Below are positions 47,872 through 60,141 of a DNA stretch of 64,000 nt, in pieces (position 1 is the first letter of the stretch; every line of letters begins with the position of its first letter). The notes beneath the pieces were generated by a model. The model did not search any database. It saw only the letters and a list, made by a program, of their open reading frames with translations, and was not told the DNA's origin. Source of the stretch: Archegozetes longisetosus (taxonomy: Eukaryota; Arthropoda; Arachnida; Sarcoptiformes; Trhypochthoniidae); the NCBI GenBank assembly GCA_018873245.2, contig JAEMBT020000004.1:12780418-12844417 (forward strand), read 5' to 3'. A program made the position numbers and the translations under genes.

Positions 47872-48778
47872 CAAATGTTTCATAAATTACTCACGAAATA
47901 CAAGTTTTTCAAATGTCGTGTATATAACATGAAGCATTGTTTTATGACAAGTGTATCCGTTTTTCTTGTATATATTAATAATAATCTTACAAATAAACTA
48001 TTGTGAAGTTATCAAATTTGTGCAATCATCACATTCTTTATTTTGGTGAGATGCAAAATTTGCTTAACTTCGATTGAATTTGTAGATTTGACAGTTTTGA
48101 AAGCATCAATAATTTCTAGTCGATGACATGAAAAGCTCACAAGATATTAATATTATCTTAAATGCTAAACTTGAGATCAAGCTGTAAAATTTGGCAACAG
48201 GTTTTAAAAGCATTGATGTTAACGAATGAAGCATTTAACTAATTTAAACCTTAATTCTAACTTTTGAAATAAGTAGACTTCAATGTATTAGAATTTAGTT
48301 TTGTTGATTTAACATCAAAATAGGTATTGAAAGAAAAGTCGAAATGATGTATGAATCAGTCAAAATTGTTTGAAAAACCTAAACAAGTATTCGAAAGCAT
48401 GGAATATTCTGCCAACAATAGCTTGATTCCAGTCACAGATTGATTGATACAAAAAGGTATAAGAAAACTAAACAGAAGTTATTAGCTCCAACGAAAAACT
48501 ATTACATTATATTGAAATTTACTGTTCCTTAATTTTCATTAAAACCGATCAGTTATCTGGCAATAAATTAAATGTTATCAGTTGTAAAAAGTGCGTTAGA
48601 TAGGTATTCGCTATTTTTGAGCCAATTATTGAATGCTGACTGTTAAGCAGTGTTTTCATTTGTACATATTGAACGTCATGTGATTTGAGTGCATTCGATT
48701 TTTTAATATTAAACTTTGGTTACGTTTCATAAATTGTTGATTAGCTTTTAAAAGTTACTTAATTCTCACTAAATTTAA
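47872..48778. other. Intergenic, no gene seen
   Basis: 0.9 kb AT-rich spacer. AATAAA near 47991 could end the MO25 transcript. The DOLPP1 promoter should lie at the right end. Confidence 0.4.
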
Positions 48779-49630
48779 ATGGAATCAAACACCGAATGGG
48801 TTCCACTGTCAATAACTCATGTCTTATATCCAAAAGGTTTTTAATTTGTTTATTTGTTGTAGACGAATCAATTTTTGGTTGGAATAAAAGTTGCGAATAA
48901 ACTCAATATAACTTATGCGTTATGTGTTCATTTAGGTGACATTTTTGGTCAATTGTTGGCACTCTTAAGTCTGACACCGTTTGGAATAATAGTTGCGTTC
49001 ATAACACTTACGCTATTTGTTCGCGATTTACATGTGGTTAGTATTGAGCCAATTAATATCTATAGTTAGGCAGTCATCAGAACTAATGAACGCATTCATC
49101 AATATTTAGATTTTTTTTTTTCGGGTCAACTCATAAACGAAGTCATTTGTTTGATATTAAAACGTGTATTTCGTCACTCGAGACCAGTTCAAGTGTTCGG
49201 TGTCCCGCATTCTAACCAATCGTACGGAATGCCTTCACAACACTCACAATTTCAGGCATTCTTTACTTTTTATTGTTTATTGTTTTTCATATTTCGGCTC
49301 AAAAGAAAAAACAATTATTTTAAAAGTTTACTAATTATTACAACGAGTTCACTATTTGTAGGAGTCATTTATTCGAGGTATTCATTCTGTTGATCACTTC
49401 TATTTTGATGAGTTGTTTAAAACTTTGATCTTCAAAGTTAACCATTTCATTGATTCTATCAATAGTTTGATTTTTATTTAATTTAAATCACTAGAATATA
49501 TTTGTTATATCACTATTGGTCTCAATGTATTGTTGGAATCGTAATTGGGTCTCTGTTTGCATTGATTTGGTTTTCAATAATCAACTTCGTAATAGAGCCT
49601 CGTTTATTTGGCTATGTCTTGAATTTGTGA
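48779..49630 (+). CDS. DOLPP1: Dolichyl-diphosphatase (DOLPP1/CAX4), 4 exons
   Basis: Exons 48779-48836, 48936-49040, 49110-49377 and 49495-49630 give 188 aa. The ER enzyme hydrolyses dolichyl diphosphate to dolichyl phosphate on the lumenal side, recycling the carrier of N-glycan precursors. PAP2-superfamily motifs are complete: KRVFRHSRP (K-x6-RP), MPSQHSQ (PSxH) and SRIYLLYH (SR-x5-H). The N-terminus VPLSITHVLYPKGD matches the family's vTLTHVeYPxGD. Membrane segments include LLALLSLTPFGIIVAFITL and IVGIVIGSLFALIWFSI. Two oddities: exon 3 begins in a run of 11 T that encodes extra Phe, and the protein stops at GYVLNL, about 45-50 residues before the usual C-terminal DTS/EYT region. A downstream exon might be reached from the GTGAGT at 49627, but I found none. 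Confidence 0.86.
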
Positions 49631-50961
49631 GTTATGCCTTCAAAGTTTCATGAGATTATGTGATTTTTTTGAAAAATAAGCCTACCACGAGCTTCAGTTG
49701 TTTTTAAACTATTATGTGTTGGGAATTGTTTTCACTTCAGTCACAATTAGACTCCATCATAATTAAGTTGAAGTCAAACAATCCCTTGGCTAATGTATAA
49801 TAGCTTGAAATCAATCTAAAGTTATACTCTGCTAACTTATTATTAACTCTACAATTCTTTTTGTTTGTTCCTAAAAAATAGGAAAATAAGTCGCTATTTT
49901 GGTTTATGTAGTGTTTACATTGAATCACTTGAAAATAAAAAACAAAAATTCAAGAAATGATAGCTGATTGCCGGTATATAGTATATGAATATGAGTATAA
50001 TATTTTTTCATGAAGTTTAGTGTATGTCATCGAATATTTTAAAGATCTTTAATTTATATAATATTTTGAAAATATGAGATTTGATAACATTTTAAAAAAT
50101 AAAGTAAATAAGTTAATTGAATGAAGTTTGATATCTTAAATTATTTTCTTCTAAATACAGTATAATATTTACAAAAATGAATACTGCAATCATTTTCGAT
50201 TTTTAGTTTGTCAATCTTTAAAAGTTATTCAAAAATTGTTTCGGATGTTTTTTAAAATTAAGCGAATTCTCTAAAAATAGAATTGAGGTGAATCAAAAAG
50301 CTTTTGAATTTCAGATAGAAATATCATCTAAGTTAATGAGAGAAACTTTTCTCATTATAAAACTTGAGAGGTTTCCGAATTGTTCTACTAACAGATTAAT
50401 TAATTAATAATCCATTAAATTAACTCAATACAAATAATTTTGAGATTTCGTATTTGAATATTAAATTTTGTTGATTAAATTGGATTTAATAAAGTTTTTT
50501 TAATTAAATGATTGTTGAATGAGAAGAATTTTCAGCATATGGTATTCAAATAAAATGAGTTTGAGCTTTGAGACTGTGAAACTTTGCAAAGTATTGCATA
50601 GAAAGGCGTGGCCAAAGCCGCTGCTTATGTTTTATCACTTTAATAGTAATGTTTATGTTATTGAGCATTTTATAAATAAATAATTTTGTCTTATTTAAAG
50701 TAAGTTTACTTTAACTCAATTAATATGTTCGATCGCTATTTAGTTATGTAAGAGTCACTCAATTAAATGATTTATTAACTCAATTATATACGAATGAAGT
50801 GATGATAAGAAAAAGCGAGTCAAAGTGAATCGCATCTAAAAATGCATTGATTTGAGTTATTCAATTAAGAATTGAGTTGAATCAGTTGTTAGCAAAGTAC
50901 CGATTAATTCATTATTTTGTTGATAACTATAGGAACCGTTGATAACTACATAGATACAAGA
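49631..50961. other. Intergenic, no gene seen
   Basis: AT-rich 1.3 kb between DOLPP1 and ELMO. I looked for a missing DOLPP1 C-terminal exon and found no convincing one. Confidence 0.4.
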
Positions 50962-53545
50962 ATGCCGACCGCAGGAGATGGTAATATCGTTAAGATTGCA
51001 GTTGAAATGGATTCAACACATCCCGGAAACTATGTATTAATCTATTTGTTATTTATTTACCATTGAATATTTTTTACTTAAGAGTTATAAAACTATTATT
51101 TCATATAAATCAAGCGACTCGATAAATTATTAAAACTGTATTTCAAATCTCTTATTTCAATGAAAGGTTCCTCAACTGATTGAATTTGATCAAAACCGAA
51201 GCTTATCACTAATAATCCAAGACTTGTGTGCCGCCTGGTCTATAGTCGATTGTGAACAATATTCATTGCAATTCAGCGATGCAACGAATGCTTACATAAC
51301 TGAAAAGAATAGAAACGAAATCAAAAACGGATCAGTTCTGCAACTGACATACTCTCCATCACGAACAGCACAAGACATCTTGAATAAGTTGCAATTCGAT
51401 GAATTCGAAGATTCGCGAAGAAATCACTTCAGACGATTAGTCAAATTATCGACTGATTATACGTTTGCGCTCGAATTCATTAACAAACAGGGACTTCAGT
51501 TTCTCATTGATTCCACTGAAAAAGAATCGATTTCTATTAATGACGGCTTTGGGTTTGCCCTCGAAAGCTTTGTTGAGCTCATGGATCATGGGATCATTTC
51601 ATGGTATTATTCGTCCATTGAATCATGTTGTTGACTTATATTTAATTTCAGTAAATTTCTAAAGTTATGATATGTTTAACCTAAATCGTTGTTATTATTT
51701 CTGCTAAAGGGATAATCTGGAGCCAAAATTCATCAGCAAAATTGCAAATCAAGTTAATTTAGCGAATTCTTCGCTCAGAGACTCAAAAGTTCTCATCAAT
51801 TCTTTGGCTATTTTGGAATCAATTGTCATATCGAGTACCAAATTCAATGTATTGGTTGAAGCAGAGGTCACTTTACCGAACCTAATAATTTTAGTTCAAC
51901 AAAACATGACAAACCCAGAAATACAACAGAACTCTATAGCGCTGATAAACGCTTTGTTCTCGAAGTCTGACTTGTCGAAGCGTAAGGCAATGGCTGCAAC
52001 TTTGAGCTCAAAGAGAATACGAAATGTTATTCTAACACAAGTATTAAACCCGAGAATAAGTACTGGAGAATCAAGTGGCTCGGCATACAATGTTGGCTCA
52101 GAAATGGCTCATCAGTTATATGTTTTGCAAACGCTTTTATTCAATTTACATGAAGAGAGAATGAATGCAACAGTCAATCCATCGAATGAAGCGGAAGTTA
52201 AAGAAAAAATCTTGGAGTTACGCAAAATTGCATTTGAATCAGAATTTGAAAGAAATCATAGCGGAAAGAGTTTAGTTTCGTCTTCAGTGACTAGTTCTGC
52301 GAAAGGCGATGGATTTCAAGATGACTATAAAAGGTTGGGATTCACAAATTGTAAAAATTGCTGCGAAGATTTTGCTGAAAATCCAGGGATGCTAGCATTA
52401 GATTTATTGTCTTATTTCGCTCGCCATCACACCGAAACTTATGTTAAGTTTGTTTTGGAAAATTGTTCTCGTTCTGATCGAGAACACGAGTGCCCTTTAG
52501 TCAAGAGTACAATACAATTGACGAAATTGTTGTGTGAAATTCTGAAAGTGAATGAAGCGCCGAGTGATGAGGGAAAGATCTTCTATCCCATGTTCTTCAC
52601 ACACGACCATCCGTTGGAAGAATTCTATTGTATTGCAGTTTCACTTCTGAACAAAACTTGGAAAGAAATGAGGGCTACTGTTGAAGATTTCGTTAAAGTA
52701 TTTTCAGTGCTTAAGCAACAGTTAACGAGAGCCATGTCTGATCACGAGGCGACTGTCAATTTCGATAAATTGAAGGTGAAACTTGCAAATCTTTCCTATT
52801 CTGTTATCACATCGTTGTGGCAAAAAGAGAGAAGTAGTCGAGAAGAATGGGAGAACAAGGCTTTGGCTATCTTGGAACTGAGAGATATGGTTAAGACAGA
52901 AATCATTGATTTGATTAGGCAACAAAGACTTTTATACCTGACTGAAGGAACTCGATTTGATAAATATTCGAACAAAGGTTAGAATTTCTTACGATATTCA
53001 AATCGAAAACTAGCTTAACTTAATAGAAAAATAATTGTAGAATAACTATTGATTAATGCTTTTGTAATTTAGGACAAAGAATAAAAGATAAGTTCTGGTA
53101 CTGTCGACTATCGACAAATCAAAAGTTTTTATGTTATGGAGATTGTGATGAGAACAAAGTCTTATCGGTTGATGAATTGCCGCATAAGTTTGCTATTATT
53201 GATATCAAACAATTGGTGACCGGCAAAGACTGTCCACACATGAAAGATATAAAGAGTAAGAAATCGACATTTTCTCTGGCGTTTTCACTGATTCCAGATG
53301 CGGAACAAGAGGCACCACTCAATTTTGTGGCACAAAATGAGAAAACGTTTGACTTGTGGGTTGATGGCATTAATGCTCTTTTGGGATTAGAGATGACGAG
53401 TAAAGAAACTAACAATGATTTAGAAACTCTACTTTCTATGGACATAAAGCTTAGATTACTTGATACGGAAGGCGTGACTATACCTGAAAATCCCCCTGAA
53501 ATTCCTGCTTCTCCTCCTAGTTATGATTTTAATTTCAAGTATTAA
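50962..53545 (+). CDS. ELMO1: ELMO / CED-12 engulfment and cell motility protein (4 exons)
   Basis: Exons 50962-51033, 51167-51603, 51710-52977 and 53073-53545 give 749 aa, near the 720-730 aa of vertebrate ELMO. ELMO pairs with DOCK-family exchange factors to activate Rac in phagocytosis, migration and myoblast fusion. An N-terminal Ras-binding-like domain (IVKIAVEM to YITEKNRNEIKNGSVLQLT) is followed by armadillo repeats, with VELMDHGIISW at the second intron. The ELMO domain follows (EMAHQLYVLQTLLFNL, MFFTHDHPLEEFYCI, NKTWKEMRAT). The split PH domain comes last (KFWYCRLS, then VTGKDCPHMKD). The end IPENPPEIPASPPSYDF is the PxxP tail that binds the DOCK SH3 domain. Orthologue of the single arthropod ELMO; the numbered vertebrate symbol is by convention only. 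Confidence 0.95.
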
Positions 53546-54047
53546 TCCAATTCTTGACTTTTGGATCAACTTCACTGAACAATAACCTTTAGCAATACTT
53601 ATGTGTTCTTTCATTTGATAGATATTGTGTTCAATCTATATAATAATGTGAGATAGTATTAGTCATACATTCCTTATGTAAATGTCTTCAACACAAATAT
53701 AAATGTTGAACGCTTTTCTATCTTTTTTAAACTAAAACATTTATTTCATATAAAACGATGAAAAGTTTGATCAAATTTTTTAAAGCTTAGTTCTAATTAC
53801 TAATTTATTATAAATTATTCTTTCATAAAACAATTACAATAAAATACTGATAATTGAACCAAAATTTTGATTGATTTAGAAGTTAAAATTAAAATGAAGT
53901 TTCGTTGAAAAATTGTGTCATTCACTTAAATGCAAAAAAAATGAACTGAAAAGTCTTTCAAAATCAAAAGTTATGACAGCGGTAGAAAACAGTGAAACGC
54001 TCAATAGACATAACTGTTATGTAATGTGAAGACAATCCCCAAAACAA
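53546..54047. other. Intergenic, no gene seen
   Basis: 0.5 kb AT-rich spacer between ELMO and BCS1, both on the plus strand. Confidence 0.4.
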
Positions 54048-55283
54048 ATGGGTTTAGTTGAATTGTTTTCCTCACTTCAAACCAACCCCTACTTTGGCGC
54101 CGGTTTCGGTCTCGTAGGCCTAACTGCGAGTCTGGCCATCGCGAGAAAAGGTTTGATGCTTGGATGGAATGGATTTCGGCGATACGCTCTGACCACGTGT
54201 GAAGTCAACTCAAAAGATAAAAGTTTTCAATGGCTGTTGTCGTGGATTTCGAGACAGTCATCACACGCGCAACACGTGTCTGTTCAAACGGACTTCACTG
54301 AGAACGAAGTTGGACGAGTCACGTGTCAGTTTGGATTTGTTCCCGCGCCTGGCATTCACTTTTTCCGATTCAATGGTCGTATATTTCGATTCGAGAGAGT
54401 TCGCGAACAAATGGACGCATTGGCTGGAGTTCCTTATGAATTGGTCACTTTGACCACTTTAGGCAGAGATAAAAATATATTTGTGGAGATGTTCGACGAG
54501 GCCAGGAATCTGGCTCTCAGGGACAACGCCGACAAAACTTCTACATATGTAGCATTTGGTCATGAGTGGCGTATTTTTGGTCATTCAAGGCCTAAACGTG
54601 CCATCGATTCAGTAATACTCGATGATGGTGTCGCAGAACTAGTTATCAATGACTTATATAACTTTATTTCTTCGTCTCAATGGTATCACGAAAGGGGTAT
54701 ACCTTATAGAAGAGGTTATCTGTTTTACGGCCCTCCTGGTACTGGAAAGTCGTCTTTCATTTTCTCTTTGGCCGGTCTAATGAATTACTCCATTTGTGTC
54801 CTCAATATATCAGATCCCAGTCTGACAGACGATAGGTTAACACATCTTCTAAACAATGCCCCACGAGATGCCATTATATTGCTTGAAGACATCGACGCAG
54901 CAGTTGTTTCACGAAATCAAGAACATTCGAATAGATACGAAGGTCTGTCTCGAGTCACTTATTCAGGGCTTTTGAACACATTAGACGGTGTTGTGAGCAG
55001 TGATGCCAGAGTTGTGATGATGACCACTAACCACATCGAAGTGTTGGACAGTGCGCTCACGAGACCCGGAAGAATAGACCTTAAAGTGCTTATCGATAAC
55101 GCATCTGATAATCAACTGAGACGTGCTTTCAATAGATTTTACCCAAATAATAGCGATTTAACTGAAAAGTTTGTCTCTCATGTTAGAAGTGATCCCAGAC
55201 CTATTTCTATGGCTAGAATTCAGGCACACTTTTTGCAATATAGAGGAGACGCAAACGCGGCGGTCACGCATCAAGTCTTATAA
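54048..55283 (+). CDS. BCS1L: BCS1, mitochondrial AAA chaperone of complex III
   Basis: Single exon, 411 aa, the normal length. This inner-membrane AAA+ ATPase translocates the folded Rieske iron-sulfur protein into respiratory complex III. An N-terminal transmembrane segment (GFGLVGLTASLAIA, about residues 20-33) is followed by basic residues that act as the internal mitochondrial signal. Next comes the BCS1-specific domain (VQTDFTENEVG, FFRFNGRIFRFER, VTLTTLGRD). In the AAA domain, Walker A is GPPGTGKS at 228-235 and Walker B IILLEDIDA at about 276-284. The sensor region is VVMMTTNHIEVLDSAL and the arginine finger is in RPGRIDLKV. It lacks introns. Nothing appears broken. It lies 130 bp from the convergent RPL35A gene. 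Confidence 0.96.
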   Translation: MGLVELFSSLQTNPYFGAGFGLVGLTASLAIARKGLMLGWNGFRRYALTTCEVNSKDKSFQWLLSWISRQSSHAQHVSVQTDFTENEVGRVTCQFGFVPAPGIHFFRFNGRIFRFERVREQMDALAGVPYELVTLTTLGRDKNIFVEMFDEARNLALRDNADKTSTYVAFGHEWRIFGHSRPKRAIDSVILDDGVAELVINDLYNFISSSQWYHERGIPYRRGYLFYGPPGTGKSSFIFSLAGLMNYSICVLNISDPSLTDDRLTHLLNNAPRDAIILLEDIDAAVVSRNQEHSNRYEGLSRVTYSGLLNTLDGVVSSDARVVMMTTNHIEVLDSALTRPGRIDLKVLIDNASDNQLRRAFNRFYPNNSDLTEKFVSHVRSDPRPISMARIQAHFLQYRGDANAAVTHQVL

Positions 55284-55415
55284 TTAGTATGGTCATTCAT
55301 TACCATTAAGTTATCAAATAAATTCAATATTTAAACTAAGTCTATAATCAAAGTCAAAATTTATTTATTAATTGTAATATTTTATTCAAATTATCATTAA
55401 ATGAATTGAATTAAT

Positions 55416-56020
55416 TCAAATTCTCGATGGATATAACATAACTCTGACTCTTCTGCCCAAAGCGGATGGCGGAAGGTTTTTGTTGAACTTCGCACGTACG
55501 GCACCAGAATTACCGTGACTTCGGGCTATTTTACCCCAAATCACTCGCAGTTTGCTAGTCTTGCCATTACGTCGAGGAATAGGAGATTTTCTGTTAATTA
55601 GATATTCAATTAGTTACGAATCAAAATAGAACTAATAATTGAGTTACGTTTTGGTTTTGTAAACAAAAGCCACTCTTTTTCCGAAATAGAATTCAGTTTC
55701 ACTTCTTTTGTTGACGCCCTCGAGTCTTAATAACGCAGTGTGTTCTCTTTGATTGCGTAACGATCGCTTATATCCCGTAAATATTCCCTTAACATAGAGT
55801 CTAATAAATAAATAAATTAGCAATTAAATTGGCAATTAACTCAATCAAAAAAATGTAACACAGAGTTGTTAACAAGCCCAATTAATACTAACCTTCCAGG
55901 TGTTGGCGCTGTAAACTTTCCACGTCGAGAAGATTTCTTAACCTTTACGGGTTCGGTGGTGGCCGAAGGAGTCGGCGCTGTCTTAGAAGAGGTCTTCTTT
56001 TTTGATTCTTTTTCGGACAT
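55416..56020 (-). CDS. RPL35A: 60S ribosomal protein eL33 (RPL35A), 3 exons, with N-terminal extension
   Basis: Exons 56020-55893, 55800-55648 and 55590-55416 give 151 aa. eL33 is a component of the large cytosolic ribosomal subunit. Family signatures: [36 protein letters not shown], then [20 protein letters not shown] and the C-terminal [15 protein letters not shown]. The core is about 110 residues. Here a first exon adds about 42 residues rich in Lys, Ser, Thr and Pro ([20 protein letters not shown]) before the usual start, so the protein is longer than in most animals. A purine run on the plus strand at 56053-56069 (pyrimidine-rich TTTCCTTTTCCTTCTCT on the gene's strand) lies 33-49 nt before the ATG and resembles a 5' TOP motif. 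Convergent with BCS1. Confidence 0.95.
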
Positions 56021-56052
56021 AATTACTAGAAGCTTACGCGTGTTTGCAATCC

Positions 56053-56069
56053 AGAGAAGGAAAAGGAAA
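56053..56069 (-). promoter_or_regulatory. 5' TOP-like pyrimidine tract of RPL35A
   Basis: Seventeen-base pyrimidine tract just upstream of the start codon, as in growth-regulated ribosomal-protein mRNAs. The transcription start is not shown, so this is by analogy. Confidence 0.4.
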
Positions 56070-56110
56070 TCACTAATGTTACTAACCATAAAGTACGACT
56101 TCAATAATTA

Positions 56111-56467
56111 GCTGAGTATTCAATTGATTTATTTGACAGCTATTAATGTTTTCAGTTTATACGAATCATGATTCAAATCAATACATTTTCAATTGAAATC
56201 AATATAACTTGACTAAAATTCAGATAAATTTAATTTGGTTTTTCATTTGATAAATGATTTCAATTATATAAAACTTAAACTGAAAGATATTACTTCTACC
56301 CTTTTTATGAACTGAAAACTGGTTCAAAATGCATTGACAGAACAGTGAAGAAAAGTTTCAAAAGCTCTAAACTTAAGGGACCCCTTGAAATGGGACAAGT
56401 TTTGAGTCAATGTTTTGAATTTGAGCGAGCTGAAAACCCAAAGGACTGACATTAGCTGTCATAGAGA
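56111..56467. promoter_or_regulatory. Divergent RPL35A / MED24 spacer
   Basis: Together with 56021-56110 this 447 bp separates the divergent RPL35A and MED24 start codons and should contain both promoters. No clear TATA box was seen. Confidence 0.4.
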
Positions 56468-59400
56468 ATGGAACAGTTGTTGACATCGAAGACATCATTA
56501 ATAAAATCACTGTTATTGAAGGCATGGAGAGAGCGATGGAATGAAGTCTTGTGGGGAATAAACATTAAGCGAGTGCTCCCGAGAGGAGTATCTGGAGATG
56601 TCTATGACTTGTCTGATTGTATTTTAAGTCAGGCACTGATCGCTCCCACTCCTAACCATCTGTTCATGTCTTATCTGAATCACTGCATAAGTTCTCAAAT
56701 CGTATCTTATGGTTCAGTCTTGTCGTCAATCGCCAAATACCAGGACTGGTCTAAACCACAGTGTATTCTCTATTTATTAGAGTTTCTTAATAAGTATAGA
56801 GATAGGATTTCGTGTCATGGAAATGAAGAGGAATGCATTGCTTTATGTAAATCGATTGTCTCTATTCTATTATGGCTTCATTTGGCTCTCAATCAGTCAC
56901 TCATTAAATTACAAGAATCTAAGCAACAAATGACTGCAAATCAAAATCAGACAAACATTCAGTCGTTGCACACTTCAGACTCAACTCAGTTCATAGCTAT
57001 TGTCGAAAAGTCCAGTGATTTTATTTCATTTATAAGTTCGTCACCATTTCTAAAAGCATTATTATATGTGGGAAAGATTGAAGACCCAAACACTTTTGGA
57101 CAGTTTCTACAGATGCAAACAGAAATCGAAAGCAAACTGTCGATCGCTAATAATTTACTCCTAAATCGAGAGGTATCCAAACTTTGAATTTAGTTCAGTA
57201 TTTTAAGTTGCGGCTTTCAATGATTTTTTCAACTTTTATTTAAAGGCAATCGATGCGATAATGAGTTTCAAACAGAAAGTCGAATGGATTGAATGCAATC
57301 CTGCGACAGTTGCTGCTCGACAATTAACCTCTTCTTCGAATTTCAAGTCTTCAAAGCCGACAACTTATGCGTCATTGAATACAATCATAGCATTCGACGC
57401 AGTCCTCAATCCCGCGAGTGACATACAAGTGTGCGTCAGTCAAATACTAATGATCGCAAAGTTCAACGACATACCGCTTTCTGATCTCTACTGCGAAGTC
57501 ATTCGTTCGTGTCTTGTAGGACTGGTTGACGCCAGTGGTTCTCTCGAAGATCCGAAACACAACTCATATCTCAATTCTTGGGCTGCGTTCACATTCCTTA
57601 AAGTTCCGCAACTATTTTCAAAGCTTCATTCGATAAATTCAATGAAAAGTAATAACAACTCAGCAAACTTCAAAAGTTCTGTTGAAATGAATGAGTTGGA
57701 ATTAGGTCTAGAAAAATTATTGACATATTCGCCATTACTTGATTTAACAGATTCTAAATCCAATTGCGATTGTTTGCAATGTTTACTGAACGAACTCTGC
57801 AAAGCTGAACTTATAAGTAATGCCAAAGTTGAAAAAATAATGTCGAAGAGAAAGAGCGAGACACAATCTCATCGTAATCTTCCGCGCACTGATCAACAGT
57901 CATCGACACAAACCGGTCCTTTACTTATATTGCGCGCTGAACCAACTGTTACCAGTATTTTGAAAACATTAGATTCAGATTATTCGAAGAATCAAGAGGC
58001 GCTTTTAGGAGTCTTATGTCATATGCAAAAAAGTTTTGAGTTGATTTTATGTGCCGCCGCAGCCACTGGAAAACTATTGAGCTTTACTACAAAGTTGATT
58101 GAATTCAATGAGTTTAATAAGCAGGCAACTGGTGAGGGCGGAAAGGCCTCACAAACGAGAGCACTTTTGTTTGACATAACTTTTCTAATACTATGCACGA
58201 TTGCACAACATTATGGAACTGATATCATTACAATGAACAACGAGACAAAAGATTCTTTTTTCGCGACCTGGTGTTCACATAACTTGACTGAAGGTGGAAA
58301 ATATAAATATCCGGATTCGCTACTTGCTAATTGCGACACCAATAAAGTTGATGTTCTTTTAAATCAGTTCACGTCAACTGATGGAGAATTTCGCACCAGT
58401 TTAGTCAAGTGGCACGAAGTCTGTCTGAATGCTCCGATGGCTATAAAAGAGATACTAGTTGCCTGGGAATACGACGCCATCTCAACAGATAATGTCAAAA
58501 TCATTTTGGATAATGTAAAGAGTAAGATGTGTTCAATGCCGGTTGTTATCTCTGCCTGGCTTTGCTCTTATATCAATATTCTTCACCATAAGGAACGTCT
58601 TAAGCCCATGAATATGTTGCAACAATTTATGACACCTCTGGTTAATGAATCAAATGCTAATCAAGGCACAGACATGTTAAACAACCAAGAAGTTAAGGGA
58701 CAGACAGCGACTGATCAAATGAATTCTTACTATAAAGAGAGGTCAACATTAATGGCTAACATAATCAAGAAGATGCTCTACGACATACACCCTCCACAAC
58801 AAAGTAAAAGCAAAGGAATTATTTCGACTTTTTCTCATGGACTGACTGTTAAGACACCGCTTTGGGAACTAATGGAAACGAACTTCACGAGCGCTCACGA
58901 GAGGTCTTGGCTCGACCTTAAAACTATTTATAATATGGACATGCTTTTATGCATTGGTGGCCCGCAATGGTTTACCGATATTCTGATCAGACAAGTACTC
59001 AAATTCGAACACTCGACTGATTTGAATCGAGCCATCGATTTAGTATTCGGTTTATTTCATATGGATATAGAACAGTGCGCTCTTGCTTTGTTGACTAATA
59101 TTATTCCCAGTTATTTACTTAACGAGAGCAAGCAAGAATTTTTGTCTGAACCGAAAGCGTCGGCTCTAATACGTTTGACTGTTATGACTATTTATGACGC
59201 TTTATGTGAAGTCGAAAGTGGACGTAAACTGCGACAACCGAAACGAGTTGGCCGCAAAAGACACTATCATCAGGACATGCCCAGTGATTGCGACCCTATG
59301 GATATTGATTTTAAAATAACTTCTGGTCCAATGAGAACGGCCAAGTCTATGAGAGGTGAATCAGAGTCTGACTTGTTAGACAACACTCCGTTTTCTTTTG

Positions 59401-59771
59401 AAAGGCAGACAAACGATGACGAACAGACCAAAACTAAACCATACCATTTGAATGAACCCATTTATAAAGCAATTATAGATTTGTTAAGATTATTGACATT
59501 AATAGCAGCTGATTCCACAATAAGTCATCGAACATTAATTCCTATTTTGTTTCTTGAACAATTAATACTATGTGTTAAGGAAGATTCACATAAAATATTG
59601 AAATTCATGCCAATGCATCTCATTTCATGTTTGATCAAAACAATGCCCGAATCAATAAGTATGGAATTTTTGTTGGCCGTAAGCGATGTTCAAACTATGA
59701 GATCCAGGAAGATAACGGCAAGGCTTTTGTGCCAATTGGCAAAAGCACGAACAATGGTTACACAGTTTTAG
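56468..59771 (+). CDS. MED24: Mediator complex subunit 24 (2 exons)
   Basis: Exons 56468-57172 and 57246-59771 (73 nt intron, GT-AG, phase 0) give 1,076 aa, against about 990 in human. MED24 belongs to the tail module of Mediator and links activators to RNA polymerase II. Matches run along the whole protein: AWRERWNEVLWGINIKRVLP, SSQIVSYGSVLSSIAKYQDW, RISCHGNEEECIALCKSI, WAAFTFLKVPQLFSKL, LILRAEPTVTSILKTLDSDY, ALLFDITFLILCTIAQHYG, then MGGxxWF-like IGGPQWFTDILIRQVL. Low-complexity Gln/Asn linkers account for extra length. Near residue 930 is a basic patch (RKLRQPKRVGRKRHYHQ), possibly a nuclear signal. It is convergent with cyclin T, with 370 bp between the stops. Confidence 0.95.
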
Positions 59772-60141
59772 ACATTTGACGCCTTCAAACTTGAAATTTC
59801 TTAAAATCATAAGTCTGTCAATTTCATAAAAAATCTTGAATTTATTTTAGAATTAATTTATTGATAAAATCCAAAATGTAATTGCAATCAATGATTAAGT
59901 TCTTTTTATCTATATTTCGAACAATACCTAAATCTTTATCACAATTAAATATTAATAATGCAAATCGTGTTTTTTCAATGATATTAATGAAACAATTAAA
60001 ACAATACAGAAACAAGACATAAACCATTTCAAGTGGAAAATTAATTGCTAATTATTATCCAACTTAAAAATAGAGACAGAACTAGTAAACAAAGCAATCA
60101 TTTGAACGAATAGAACAGATATATAGAGAGTTAGGTTATAC
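59772..60141. other. Convergent 3' spacer of MED24 and cyclin T
   Basis: 370 bp AT-rich sequence holding the 3' untranslated regions of both genes. No separate gene is supported. Confidence 0.4.
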
